DNA of 26,666 nucleotides, taken from an uncultured Bacteroidales bacterium. GTDB lineage: Bacteria; Bacteroidota; Bacteroidia; Bacteroidales; F082. The stretch covers positions 1 through 26,666 of the forward strand of contig CALBNV010000095.1 of the NCBI GenBank assembly GCA_937896895.1. The letters run 5' to 3'. The position numbers and the translations under genes were made by a program. The notes beneath the pieces are model-generated. The model worked only from the letters and a program-made list of their open reading frames with translations, searched no databases and was not told the origin of the DNA. Below, piece after piece: positions 1 through 7,668 of the stretch. The first letter of the stretch is position 1; every line of letters starts with the position of its first letter.

Positions 1-1
1 C

Positions 2-1015
2 AGCATTTCGATGTGTGAAAACGGACTTGTCGTTGGTGCAACTGCCATTCAACCCGTATTTATGGGTGGACAAATTGTCAACGGCAACAGGCTTGCCAAA
101 GTTGGAGTACAAGCTGCCGAACTGCAAAGCCAATTGACCCGAGAAGAATTGTTACAGCAAACCGAAGAATCCTACTGGCTTGTCGTTTCGCTTTATGAAA
201 AGAAGAAAACATTGGAACAAGCTTTGATTTTCTTAGATACCCTTTATCGGGATGTCACCACAGCCCACGATGCAGGATTGGTAACACAAAACGAAGAATT
301 AAAAGTTGTACTGAAACAAAATGAATTGAAGTCCAATCTTTTGCAAGTCAACAATGGCATTGTACTGTCAAGCATGGCACTGTGTCAGATGGTTGGCATT
401 GATTACGATGAGAACCTGCGACTGAGTGATACACTCAACGATAATATTATTAAAGACATCCAATCCTGTGATGCCGTTACTGCAGTTTCCAACAGGAAAG
501 AAGCACAACTGCTTGACATTCAAGTAAAAGCAGAAGAATTGAAAAAGAAAATGACCATTGGAGAAAGCCTTCCGCAAGTATTGGTTGGGGTAGGTGCCAG
601 CTACGGGAATCTTGTTTTCGACCGCTACAAATTCAACGGTATAGCCTTTGCCACACTCCAAATTCCGTTAACCAATTGGTGGGAATCATCTTATAAAATC
701 AAACAGCAGAATCTGATGATACAAAAGGCTGAAAATCAAAAAAATGATTTGACACAAAAGATGATGCTCGAAACCCGTCAAGCGTGGAACAATGCTATTG
801 AAGCGGCTGAACAGATTCAACTAATGAGAAACACCGTCACCGATGCCAAAGTCAATTTAAATACTTCAACAGTAAACTATAAGGCGGGGTTAACACCCAT
901 TTCGGACTTATTGGAGGCACAAACACTATACCGACAATCTCAAGATCAATATACTGATGCCTTGATTTCTTACAAATTGAAATTAGCTCATTATCATACG
1001 CTTACTGCTCAATAA
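2..1015 (+). CDS. TolC-family outer membrane efflux protein, 5' end missing
   Basis: This is the outer-membrane channel subunit of a tripartite (RND- or ABC-type) efflux system. The frame is open to the left edge, so the N-terminus lies outside the window; the first ATG at 11 is probably internal. About 337 residues are visible against roughly 430-500 for a full member. They show the long amphipathic helices rich in Gln, Glu, Lys and Leu typical of the outer membrane efflux family, a turn with GASYGNLVFDRYKFNG, and the closing block LTPISDLLEAQTLYRQSQDQYTDA that marks the second repeat of the fold. The membrane fusion protein and pump would be expected upstream. The gene is followed by a promoter for the next gene, so it is probably the last of its operon. 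The family call is secure; the substrate cannot be told. Confidence 0.88.
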   Translation, partial: SISMCENGLVVGATAIQPVFMGGQIVNGNRLAKVGVQAAELQSQLTREELLQQTEESYWLVVSLYEKKKTLEQALIFLDTLYRDVTTAHDAGLVTQNEELKVVLKQNELKSNLLQVNNGIVLSSMALCQMVGIDYDENLRLSDTLNDNIIKDIQSCDAVTAVSNRKEAQLLDIQVKAEELKKKMTIGESLPQVLVGVGASYGNLVFDRYKFNGIAFATLQIPLTNWWESSYKIKQQNLMIQKAENQKNDLTQKMMLETRQAWNNAIEAAEQIQLMRNTVTDAKVNLNTSTVNYKAGLTPISDLLEAQTLYRQSQDQYTDALISYKLKLAHYHTLTAQ

Positions 1016-1035
1016 ATTTTATTTCAAAAAAACAC

Positions 1036-1067
1036 TTGACTTTACAAATTATTGTTTTTATTTTTGC
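1036..1067 (+). promoter_or_regulatory. Bacteroidota-type promoter of the BspA-like gene
   Basis: A TTG at 1036-1038 is separated by exactly 20 bases from TATTTTTGC at 1059-1067, matching the TTTG-n(19-21)-TAnnTTTG promoter of this phylum. It predicts a leader of about 35 bases before the ATG at 1109. Confidence 0.7.
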
Positions 1068-1108
1068 CCAGATTTTAACGATAATATTCAAACATTAAAC
1101 CAAACGAC

Positions 1109-2695
1109 ATGAAAAAAATATTACTGACTCTCTTCGCCATTTTAATGATGGCGTTTTCGGCGAAAGCTGATTGGTATGAAGGCGAATGCGGCGAAAACGT
1201 ATATTGGCGTGTTGACACGACAGCCCGCAAACTTATCATTAGCGGAACAGGCGCCATGAAAGATTACAAAGCGTGTTCTGGCATCAACGTTAATGGTTCA
1301 CCATGGAAAAAACACAAAGAATATTTAGACACTATTGTCGTTGAAGACGGGGTGACACGCATCGGCAATTACGCCTTCGACCTCTGCCGTTATACAAAGG
1401 GAATAATCATAGGAAACACCGTGACCAGCATAGGTGATTGTGCTTTTCTGAATTGTGAAAACATAACAGAGATAAACATACCACACAATGTGACAGAACT
1501 TCAAGACAGAGTTTTTGAAGATTGTAACAAATTGAAATCAGTGACAATTCCAAACAGTGTCGTCTCGATTGGCATTCAACTCTTTACCTCATGCTATGAA
1601 CTCGAATCAATTGTTGTAGAAGACGGTAATCCGGTTTATGACAGCAGAGACAACTGCAACGGCATCATCTTGACTGAATCAAACAAACTAATCGTTGGAA
1701 CATCAATAACAACTATTCCAAACACTGTCACAGAGATAGGTTCCCTTATATTTTGTTATGAAGGAGCAATAGAATCGATGGTGATCCCAAATTCCGTCAA
1801 AAAAATCTGTACTTATGCTTTTTATGACTGTGGCAGACTTTCACATTTGATTTTAAGCAATTCCCTTGACACGATTAAAGAAAGGGCGTTTTGGTACTGC
1901 CCCATTGACTCTATCATCATCCCAAGTTCTGTCAGATACATAGGAGAGAGTGCTTTTTACCACAATAATTTTTCATCGATTATTGTGGAAGAAGACAATA
2001 CCAGTTACGACAGCAGAGAAGACTGCAACGCAGTTATCGATTCCAAAACCGGTGCTTTGATTGTGGGATGTGACAACACCATTATACCGAATTCTATAAC
2101 TTCTATTGGAAAAGATGCTTTTTGTGATTGTAAAAAAATCAAAGATGTTGCACTGCCTTATGGTGTGACATCTATTGGAGAATGTGCTTTTTGGAATTGC
2201 AGCAATTTGGAGACCCTGTCATTACCCAAAACGGTCGAAATAATTTATTCTCAAGGATTTGATTATTGCAAGAAATTGAAAACAATAGAATGTCTTGCGG
2301 AAATTCCACCAACATGTGTGCGTTCTGCATTCCATCCAAGTATTTATGATACCACGGAATTGTATGTGCCGTTCGGTTGTTCACAGTTATATAAAGCAGC
2401 CGACGGATGGAAAGAATTCAAGAACATAATCGAACTTACCTCCGGTTATGGCGTTGATGAAAACCAATCAATTGCGATTTCAGTTTTCCCAAATCCAGCC
2501 ACCGATTTTGTCAATGTCAATTGTGAAAACATGAAATCGTTGGAAATCTATTCGTTAGACGGAAAACAAATCATCAAAACGACAGTTTCGGGCGATGAAA
2601 CACAAATTGACATTTCAGAATTGGACAGCGGGGTTTATGTGATAAGGATTGAAACCGCAGTGGGAATTGTCAATAGAAAGTTTGAGAAAAAGTAG
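1109..2695 (+). CDS. BspA-like leucine-rich-repeat surface protein with T9SS sorting domain
   Basis: A 528-residue exported protein, probably a surface adhesin-like protein. Residues 1-20 form a signal peptide ending in AKA. From about residue 60 to 430 there are repeated LRR_5 (BspA/TpLRR) units of the pattern 'IPNSVTSIGxxAFxxCxxL'. Two units contain the familiar insert 'YDSRdnCNgII...LIvG' (near residues 180 and 305). The C-terminal domain from about residue 445 carries FPNPATD at 460-466 and ends in a basic tail, as in type A T9SS sorting domains, so the protein should be secreted by T9SS and cell-surface attached. The base composition is AT-richer than the housekeeping genes to the right and similar to the TolC gene before it. 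The ligand is unknown. Confidence 0.9.
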   Translation: MKKILLTLFAILMMAFSAKADWYEGECGENVYWRVDTTARKLIISGTGAMKDYKACSGINVNGSPWKKHKEYLDTIVVEDGVTRIGNYAFDLCRYTKGIIIGNTVTSIGDCAFLNCENITEINIPHNVTELQDRVFEDCNKLKSVTIPNSVVSIGIQLFTSCYELESIVVEDGNPVYDSRDNCNGIILTESNKLIVGTSITTIPNTVTEIGSLIFCYEGAIESMVIPNSVKKICTYAFYDCGRLSHLILSNSLDTIKERAFWYCPIDSIIIPSSVRYIGESAFYHNNFSSIIVEEDNTSYDSREDCNAVIDSKTGALIVGCDNTIIPNSITSIGKDAFCDCKKIKDVALPYGVTSIGECAFWNCSNLETLSLPKTVEIIYSQGFDYCKKLKTIECLAEIPPTCVRSAFHPSIYDTTELYVPFGCSQLYKAADGWKEFKNIIELTSGYGVDENQSIAISVFPNPATDFVNVNCENMKSLEIYSLDGKQIIKTTVSGDETQIDISELDSGVYVIRIETAVGIVNRKFEKK

Positions 2696-2745
2696 AAATT
2701 CAAATGATGAAAAAATAATTTTACATTAATATTCTTTCATTTTAA

Positions 2746-3021
2746 TTTTTTATCATCGCCACGGCACTTGTCGTCCTGATGTTCAACCTGAGCATCTTCG
2801 GACTTTTCATCGGCGGTTTCTTCCATCCGGCCTTCTTCCTCGTCTATGCGCTTTTCATCCTGATGAAGTATATGGTCGATTACCCGATTTTGAGAAAAAT
2901 CACAGGCTTCATGGAACAGCGGCAACTGCGCAAATGGGCGTTTCCGTTAGAGTTCGTGTATCCGTTTTACGTGGTCTTCACCGCCTTTTCGGGGATTTTC
3001 TCAAAGGTGAGGTGGAAATGA
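2746..3021 (+). pseudogene. C-terminal remnant of a membrane-bound family 2 glycosyltransferase
   Basis: The frame opens after a stop at 2743-2745 with no convincing start codon until an internal ATG at 2779. It encodes about 91 residues with two hydrophobic segments and the ending LEFVYPFYVVFTAFSGIFSK followed by VRWK. That ending resembles the extreme C-terminus of Bacteroidota membrane glycosyltransferases of the GT2 type, which are normally about 350-400 residues long; the catalytic part is absent. The composition is GC-richer than the AT-rich DNA immediately upstream, so a rearrangement boundary probably lies near 2700-2745. The family assignment rests on my recognition of the C-terminal motif only. 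It could instead be a small membrane protein starting at 2779. Confidence 0.55.
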
Positions 3022-3041
3022 CTGCGTGTGTTTTTTCAACA

Positions 3042-4286
3042 TCACACACTTCTTGTAAATGCTATTTCAATTTCATTTTGTTCCGATCTTGAAATTCCGA
3101 TGTTGTTTGCGAGATTTCTCCAATTACTTCTTATCATTCTTATATTCTCAACCTCCTGATTCGCGGTGATACTGTCAATTCCGAAATATTGAGCTGTCTG
3201 CATGGCGAGTTCAAATGACAGAGAATTGTCGGCGTCATCTATATTGATGCTTAAACCCATTCCGTATGCGGATGGATTCAGGTCGTATGCCGGCGAAAGA
3301 GTCCATCCTTTTCTATTTAAAATGAAGCCATGATTGCGTAGATGGTCATCGCAGTTGCTTATGGCTATGTTGAATACGATGCGCTTCCAAAGTTCATGAA
3401 GATCCTTTTCGACGTCACATCCATAACGTTCAATAAATTCTGCCAATTCAAGATAACTTGCATCGTGGTCGCCATCGTTTCTGCCAAGTAATGTCATGGC
3501 TGATGCAAAATAAAGACGATGCCCGTTGTTGCGGTCAAATCGTTTTGTCAGAAATGTATGATGTTTTGAATAAAAACACTTGGCATCAAATTCACTGGTT
3601 CTCAATCCGAATTGCTTTGCCATCTGATTGCACACAAACTCCCACGCTCCAACATCAGTATCGTCATTTTTACTTGGAAACTTTGCAATCCAAAGATCGC
3701 CTTTTCCATCAATGACATTAGCCTTTGGTCTCGCGCCGCCCAACGATGATCCGGGTGCGTATAACATTTTAAGCCATTCTTCGTATTCCGGCTTATCTTC
3801 GGCGTCTTCACTTTCGTATCCCAACGATGCCTGTTCCAAGGTTCTTAAAGATGTGACTGGGGGTGTGGCCATGAGACTGTCGTTGTCAAGGAATTTGCCA
3901 TCCGGTTCGGTTTTAAATCTCAAAGCACCCATCCGGTTTCCATCGAATACACCGAGAAGATAATCTGATTCCATGAGCGTTTTCGGCTGATTTCCACACA
4001 ACTTTGCCCTTATTCTCTCTCGCCGTTTCATAAGCATCCGACCCCATCGGTCAGGAGATGAATCAAGAAACATTCCGAAGTTCATTTTGCCTTCAGGAAG
4101 AAATTGTTGTCCGTATAAGTTTTGCAAATCAGGGTCTAAAAAAGAAAATGTCTTGTTTGAGATCCAATTCTCATTTGCGCGGAAAGAAAATACCTCCTTA
4201 CCCCTCAATGACTCAACAGACAATTCGCCTATCAATAGGGGGTAATCTGTAAGTCCTTCTGCATCAATATATACGTATATTTTCAT
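3042..4286 (-). CDS. hipA: HipA-family serine/threonine kinase toxin
   Basis: The toxin of a type II toxin-antitoxin pair. HipA kinases phosphorylate a cytoplasmic target (glutamyl-tRNA synthetase in E. coli) and arrest growth. The 414-residue protein has the whole HipA layout: an N-terminal HipA_N-like region (residues 1-120), the glycine-rich loop GSSLGGARPK (179-188), the ATP-binding lysine segment LWIAKFPS (198-205), FLTKRFDR (245-252), the catalytic loop SNCDDHLRNHGF (310-321) and the metal-binding SPAYDLNP (331-338). All kinase motifs look intact, so it should be active. The ATG overlaps the end of hipB by four bases (ATGA), so the two are translationally coupled with the antitoxin first. 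The cellular target cannot be read from sequence. Confidence 0.92.
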   Translation of the reverse strand: MKIYVYIDAEGLTDYPLLIGELSVESLRGKEVFSFRANENWISNKTFSFLDPDLQNLYGQQFLPEGKMNFGMFLDSSPDRWGRMLMKRRERIRAKLCGNQPKTLMESDYLLGVFDGNRMGALRFKTEPDGKFLDNDSLMATPPVTSLRTLEQASLGYESEDAEDKPEYEEWLKMLYAPGSSLGGARPKANVIDGKGDLWIAKFPSKNDDTDVGAWEFVCNQMAKQFGLRTSEFDAKCFYSKHHTFLTKRFDRNNGHRLYFASAMTLLGRNDGDHDASYLELAEFIERYGCDVEKDLHELWKRIVFNIAISNCDDHLRNHGFILNRKGWTLSPAYDLNPSAYGMGLSINIDDADNSLSFELAMQTAQYFGIDSITANQEVENIRMIRSNWRNLANNIGISRSEQNEIEIAFTRSV

Positions 4287-4597
4287 TCTTCCTTCTTTTC
4301 ACTGCGTGCTCTTTTCCTGATTTCAAGTCCGGCATCTTGCAATTTTCGGCCAAGGATGTCGTCTTTCGCGAGAAGCAAAATGTCGTTGTCAAGTCCAAGC
4401 GCCACTAACACCCTGAAATAGTTTCCCATAGCGACGCTTTCGTCACCGTTTTCGATGCTTGAGATAGTATTTCGACCAAGCGACGTACGCTGCGCCATCT
4501 CTAAAGAAGTGTAGCCACGACGCAACCTTGCAAGACGAATATTGTTTCCCATCTCAGCAAGCATTCTGCTTTGTTTGGGTAGTAGTTGTCTTTTCAT
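4283..4597 (-). CDS. hipB: HipB-like antitoxin, XRE-family DNA-binding protein
   Basis: A 104-residue helix-turn-helix protein. The XRE domain covers about residues 16-75, with MAQRTSLGRNTISSIENG as the turn and recognition helix. The C-terminal tail is charged (RKRARSEKKEE). It should bind and neutralise the HipA kinase encoded directly downstream and repress its own operon. The frame stays open for eight more codons to a TTG at 4621, but I chose the ATG at 4597 because the longer start is non-ATG and lies on the predicted -7 element. The usual HipB-before-HipA order is kept, with a four-base overlap. Confidence 0.88.
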   Translation of the reverse strand: MKRQLLPKQSRMLAEMGNNIRLARLRRGYTSLEMAQRTSLGRNTISSIENGDESVAMGNYFRVLVALGLDNDILLLAKDDILGRKLQDAGLEIRKRARSEKKEE

Positions 4598-4618
4598 CTT
4601 AATGTTTGAAATTTTGTG

Positions 4619-4653
4619 CAAAAATACGTAATATGTTTAATATAACAAACATT
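4619..4653 (-). promoter_or_regulatory. hipBA promoter with a candidate HipB operator
   Basis: Read on the minus strand, TTTG (4650-4647) is followed after 19 bases by TATTTTTTG (4627-4619), a -7 element with one extra T compared with TAnnTTTG. An inverted repeat, ATGTTT (4634-4639) and AAACAT (4648-4653) with an 8-base spacer, overlaps the -33 position. A repressor there would block the polymerase, as HipB does in autoregulated hipBA operons. The operator role is inferred from position. Confidence 0.5.
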
Positions 4654-4684
4654 AATATGAAAAAATATTTTACGTCACATAGAC

Positions 4685-5335
4685 CTAACACTCCGCGCTG
4701 ACTGCCTCCACGAGGTTCCACGCGTCCTGGTAGATGTCTTTCAACGTGGCGTCAAGCATGAAGCACGGCGTGGTGAAGACCTTGTTCTTGATGTCGCCGA
4801 CAACGCCGCCGTTCTCGGTCTCGATGTGTTCCGCGCCAAACGACCTGACTTCAGCAGCTTGTCTGTTGCTCTCGCCTCCCATCGTAATCATCACGTTGTC
4901 AAGCACTTTCGCCAACATCATCGGGGAGATGCACATGGCACCTATCGGCTTGCCCTGCGCGTGGATGTCCATGATCGCCTTCTCCACGTGTTTGTTCACC
5001 GTGAAATCCATCCCGTCGATGGCGTAGGTGAAGAGGTTTTTCGCCGCGCCGAAGCCGCCGGGGAAGAACAAGGCATCGAACCCGTCGGCGTTGAAATCCT
5101 CAATCGGCAGGATGTCGCCGCGCACGATGCGGGCCGACTCAACCATGATGTTTCGTTCCTCGTTCATTACATGGCTCGTGACGTGATTTATGACATGATG
5201 CTGATTCTCGTTTGGTGCAAAACATTGATATTGAATGTTATGCTGGTCTAATGCCAACAATAATGTCACGGTCTCGCTGATTTCCGAACCGTCTTTCGCG
5301 CCGCATCCGGCGAGGATTACTGCTACTTTCTTCAT
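4685..5335 (-). CDS. elbB: ElbB-type DJ-1/PfpI superfamily protein (isoprenoid biosynthesis glyoxalase)
   Basis: A 216-residue cytoplasmic protein of the class I glutamine amidotransferase-like DJ-1/PfpI superfamily. It opens with MKKVAVILAGCGAKDGSEI, typical of ElbB. FFPGGFGAAKNL is followed by the nucleophile elbow GAMCISPMMLAK, which places the catalytic Cys, and QHHVINH matches the ElbB signature. E. coli ElbB has weak glyoxalase activity and was linked to isoprenoid synthesis; its physiological role is not settled. It is the last gene of the minus-strand group, 67 bases after cvpA, and may be cotranscribed with it. Full length with an ATG start. Confidence 0.9.
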   Translation of the reverse strand: MKKVAVILAGCGAKDGSEISETVTLLLALDQHNIQYQCFAPNENQHHVINHVTSHVMNEERNIMVESARIVRGDILPIEDFNADGFDALFFPGGFGAAKNLFTYAIDGMDFTVNKHVEKAIMDIHAQGKPIGAMCISPMMLAKVLDNVMITMGGESNRQAAEVRSFGAEHIETENGGVVGDIKNKVFTTPCFMLDATLKDIYQDAWNLVEAVSAEC

Positions 5336-5379
5336 GTTAATAGATGTTTTATGTGTGTTGTTTTTGTTCTATGGATATG

Positions 5380-5396
5380 CAACCGCTATGCGGTTG
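5380..5396. other. Short perfect hairpin between cvpA and elbB
   Basis: CAACCGC and GCGGTTG are separated by a 3-base TAT loop, just after the cvpA stop on the minus strand. No T-run follows on either strand, so it may be an mRNA-processing or stability hairpin rather than a terminator. Confidence 0.35.
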
Positions 5397-5402
5397 TCGT
5401 GG

Positions 5403-5939
5403 TCATATTAAATCCTTGATTTCATCTTCGGCGTCATCGACCTTGTCGTCAAACTCCTTGATGAAAGAGTCTTTGTTGTCGGTAATCCATTCAGCGATAT
5501 TCTCGGAAGTGGTGTAAAGCACCGATTTCTCGCGTGTCTCTTTGTTTATCGCGTCTTTTATTCCGAAGAAGTCGAGGATGATGATTACCACTCCGACGAT
5601 GAGCAGCCCTTTCGCCACTCCGAACACGAAGCCGCCGATCTTGTCGAAGAAGCCAAGGTGAAGCGACTCAACGAGTTTTGAGACACCTTTCCCTATCAAG
5701 TTGATGGCCAATGCCAAAAGGATGAAAACGATGATGAATGAAATGACCGACATCCATTCCTGACTCACATTAATCAGTGCTGAGAGTTTCTCGCCGACTA
5801 CGTCGGCGAGTTCCACCGCTCCATAGACTCCGCCGATGAAAGCCACTAATGCGAATGCCTCGCGGATGATGCCGTTTTTCAATCCCGCCAATGCGAAAAG
5901 CAGGAGAATGATGCCGATGATGATGTCTAAGTAGTTCAT
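5403..5939 (-). CDS. cvpA: CvpA family inner membrane protein
   Basis: A 178-residue integral membrane protein with about four hydrophobic segments (near residues 5-25, 28-48, 62-85 and 100-125) and a charged acidic tail. It starts MNYLDIIIGIILLLFALAGL and contains KNGIIREAFALVAFIGGVYG and GVAKGLLIVGVVIIILDFFG, the usual CvpA pattern. CvpA was first found through colicin V production and is linked to envelope homeostasis; the molecular activity is unknown. It follows mlaF after about 120 bases containing a TTTAACTTT-type repeat and no clear promoter, so readthrough from mlaEF is possible. The family call is firm. Confidence 0.9.
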   Translation of the reverse strand: MNYLDIIIGIILLLFALAGLKNGIIREAFALVAFIGGVYGAVELADVVGEKLSALINVSQEWMSVISFIIVFILLALAINLIGKGVSKLVESLHLGFFDKIGGFVFGVAKGLLIVGVVIIILDFFGIKDAINKETREKSVLYTTSENIAEWITDNKDSFIKEFDDKVDDAEDEIKDLI

Positions 5940-6031
5940 TTTTTAGGTGATTAGGTGTTTAATTGATTAGTTTTTTGAGATTTTATACTTTTAAATTTGT
6001 TTATGGTCGAAATGACGACGTGCGTCAACCT

Positions 6032-6060
6032 CTTTTAACTTTTAACTTTAAACTTTTAAC
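6032..6060. repeat. Low-complexity TTTTAACTTT spacer repeat
   Basis: Four imperfect TTTTAAC/TTTAAAC units abut the mlaF stop. Similar spacers occur at 8861-8900 and 25805-25830. Confidence 0.6.
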
Positions 6061-6803
6061 TATTTAAGTCTTCTTGTCAGTTCTGTGGCAAATACAAATT
6101 CCTGCAGTTCCTTGTTGTCGGTAGTGAGGATTGAGTTTTTGTCGCCTTTCCACCAGAGTTGTCCGTGGTAAAGGAAGTTGATATGTTGTCCGATTTTCAT
6201 CACGGAGTTCATGTCGTGTGTGTTGATGATTGTTGTGATGTTGTATTCTTCGGTTATCTCGCTGATGAGTTCGTCGATGAGTTCCGATGTCTTGGGGTCG
6301 AGGCCGGAGTTCGGCTCGTCGCAGAAGAGGTATTTGGGGTTGTTGGCGATGGCGCGGGCGATGGCCACACGTTTCATCATGCCGCCGCTCAACTCATTGG
6401 TTCTCAGTTTGTTGCTATTTTCAAGGTTGACGCGTTTCAGGCAGAAATTAACCCTATCGAGTTTCTCGCCGCGTGACAGTCTCGTGAACATGTTGAGCGG
6501 GAACATCACGTTTTCCTCGACGTTCATCGAGTCGAACAGTGCGCCACCCTGAAAGAGCACGCCCATCTCCTTGCGGATGTCACGGCGTTTAATTTCCGGA
6601 AGGTTTGAGAAGCGGCGGTCGTTGAAATACACCTCGCCCTCGTCGGGTTCCAGCAGTCCGGTGCAGATGCGCATCATGATTGTCTTTCCCGAGCCGCTCT
6701 GCCCGATGATGAGGTTGGTCTTGCCCTGCTCGAACTCCGCCGAGATGTTCTTCAGGACTTGCTTGTCGCCGAACGATTTTGAAATATTCTCAATCTTTAT
6801 CAT
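6060..6803 (-). CDS. mlaF: ABC transporter ATP-binding protein, MlaF type
   Basis: The 247-residue ATPase of a Mla-type lipid transporter, which moves phospholipids between outer and inner membrane. Walker A is GQSGSGKT (34-41), the Q-loop FQGGALF (84-90) with the FDSMNVEENV that is typical of MlaF, the signature LSGGMMKR (138-145), and Walker B YLFCDEP (158-164) followed by SGLDP and the switch His in INTHD. Its start overlaps the end of mlaE by four bases, so the two are coupled and made in equal amounts. The substrate-binding MlaD protein is not next to them; in Bacteroidota it is often encoded elsewhere or downstream. The transport direction is not settled even in model systems. Confidence 0.92.
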   Translation of the reverse strand: MIKIENISKSFGDKQVLKNISAEFEQGKTNLIIGQSGSGKTIMMRICTGLLEPDEGEVYFNDRRFSNLPEIKRRDIRKEMGVLFQGGALFDSMNVEENVMFPLNMFTRLSRGEKLDRVNFCLKRVNLENSNKLRTNELSGGMMKRVAIARAIANNPKYLFCDEPNSGLDPKTSELIDELISEITEEYNITTIINTHDMNSVMKIGQHINFLYHGQLWWKGDKNSILTTDNKELQEFVFATELTRRLK

Positions 6804-7534
6804 GACAGGAGCATTTGGGTTAGGATGAGGTCGAAGAAGATGATGAGTATGCTGCTATATACGACACCGTCGGTGCTGGCTTTGCCCACTTCCACCGAAC
6901 CGCCATCGACGTTGTAGCCGATGAAGCTCGACACCGACGCTATGATGAACGAGAAGACGACGGTCTTTATCATGGCGAATGTCAGCGTCCACGGGTCGAA
7001 CCATGAGCGGAGGCCGAGGACATAGTCTTCCGTCGAGATGATGCTGAGGACGTCGCACGCCACGTAGCCGCCGAAGATTCCGAGGAAGATGCTGAATACG
7101 ATGAGCACCGGAATAAACAGCAGGCACGCAATGATCTTCGGCATGATGAGATAGTTGGCGGCGTTGATACCCATAACCTGAAGAGCGTCAATCTGTTGCG
7201 TCACGCGCATCGTGCCGATCTCGGAAGCTATCTGTGAACCGAGCTTTCCGGCAAGGATGATGCAGATGATGGTGGGGGAGAACTCCTGTATGACCATCTG
7301 ACGCGTCACGAAACCGATCATCTTGTCGGGAAGCAGCGGATTGTCAATGTTATACGCGACGAGGATGGCTGCGACGGCACCGACGAAGACTGAGAGTATC
7401 GCCACGATGACGAACGAGGTGACACCGAGACTGTAGAACTCATGCAGCAGCTGCCGCCTGAATATCGAAAATTTCGGCGGACGCCGCAACGCCTGCCACA
7501 TCAAAATCACATAATCGCCAATTTTCCTTAACAT
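6800..7534 (-). CDS. mlaE: MlaE-type ABC transporter permease
   Basis: A 244-residue integral membrane permease of the MlaE family (formerly DUF140), the partner of the ATPase encoded directly downstream. It shows about five to six hydrophobic segments and the family blocks GAVAAILVAYNI, IILAGKLGSQIASEIGTMRV and QIDALQVMGIN. It has the usual length and an ATG start. It is the first gene of the minus-strand group and stands back to back with ftsX. The 134-base gap between the two starts contains promoter-like elements facing both ways. Likely function is lipid trafficking for outer-membrane maintenance. Confidence 0.92.
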   Translation of the reverse strand: MLRKIGDYVILMWQALRRPPKFSIFRRQLLHEFYSLGVTSFVIVAILSVFVGAVAAILVAYNIDNPLLPDKMIGFVTRQMVIQEFSPTIICIILAGKLGSQIASEIGTMRVTQQIDALQVMGINAANYLIMPKIIACLLFIPVLIVFSIFLGIFGGYVACDVLSIISTEDYVLGLRSWFDPWTLTFAMIKTVVFSFIIASVSSFIGYNVDGGSVEVGKASTDGVVYSSILIIFFDLILTQMLLS

Positions 7535-7550
7535 AATAAATGTTTAGCGT

Positions 7551-7559
7551 GCAAAGTTA
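7551..7559 (-). promoter_or_regulatory. -7 element of the mlaEF promoter
   Basis: On the minus strand the bases read TAACTTTGC, an exact TAnnTTTGC match 17 bases upstream of the mlaE ATG. No good TTTG was seen at the -33 position. Confidence 0.55.
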
Positions 7560-7640
7560 CATATTTTTCCATAAATAAACCTTTTTGAATAAATTTTTGT
7601 TTTTTGCGAAATTAAAACCGTCTTCAAACGTTATTTTTCA

Positions 7641-7648
7641 TAATTTTG
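7641..7648 (+). promoter_or_regulatory. -7-like element before ftsX
   Basis: TAATTTTG matches TAnnTTTG and lies 20 bases before the GTG chosen as ftsX start. The -33 half is not evident, so the promoter call is weak. Confidence 0.35.
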
Positions 7649-7668
7649 AAGCCAAAAAAATTTTAAAG

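Noticed and set aside
3024..3049. GTGTG/CACAC hairpin at the hipA 3' end
   Set aside because: The stem is only five to six bases with a long loop and no T-run in the hipA direction; not called as a terminator.
4826..5251. 141-codon plus-strand ORF opposite elbB
   Set aside because: It is a frame shadow of elbB with no own signals.
7585..7668. 28-residue N-terminal extension of FtsX from ATG 7585
   Set aside because: It is unlike FtsX N-termini and contains a -7-like element; GTG 7669 gives the usual length. Kept as less likely, not excluded.
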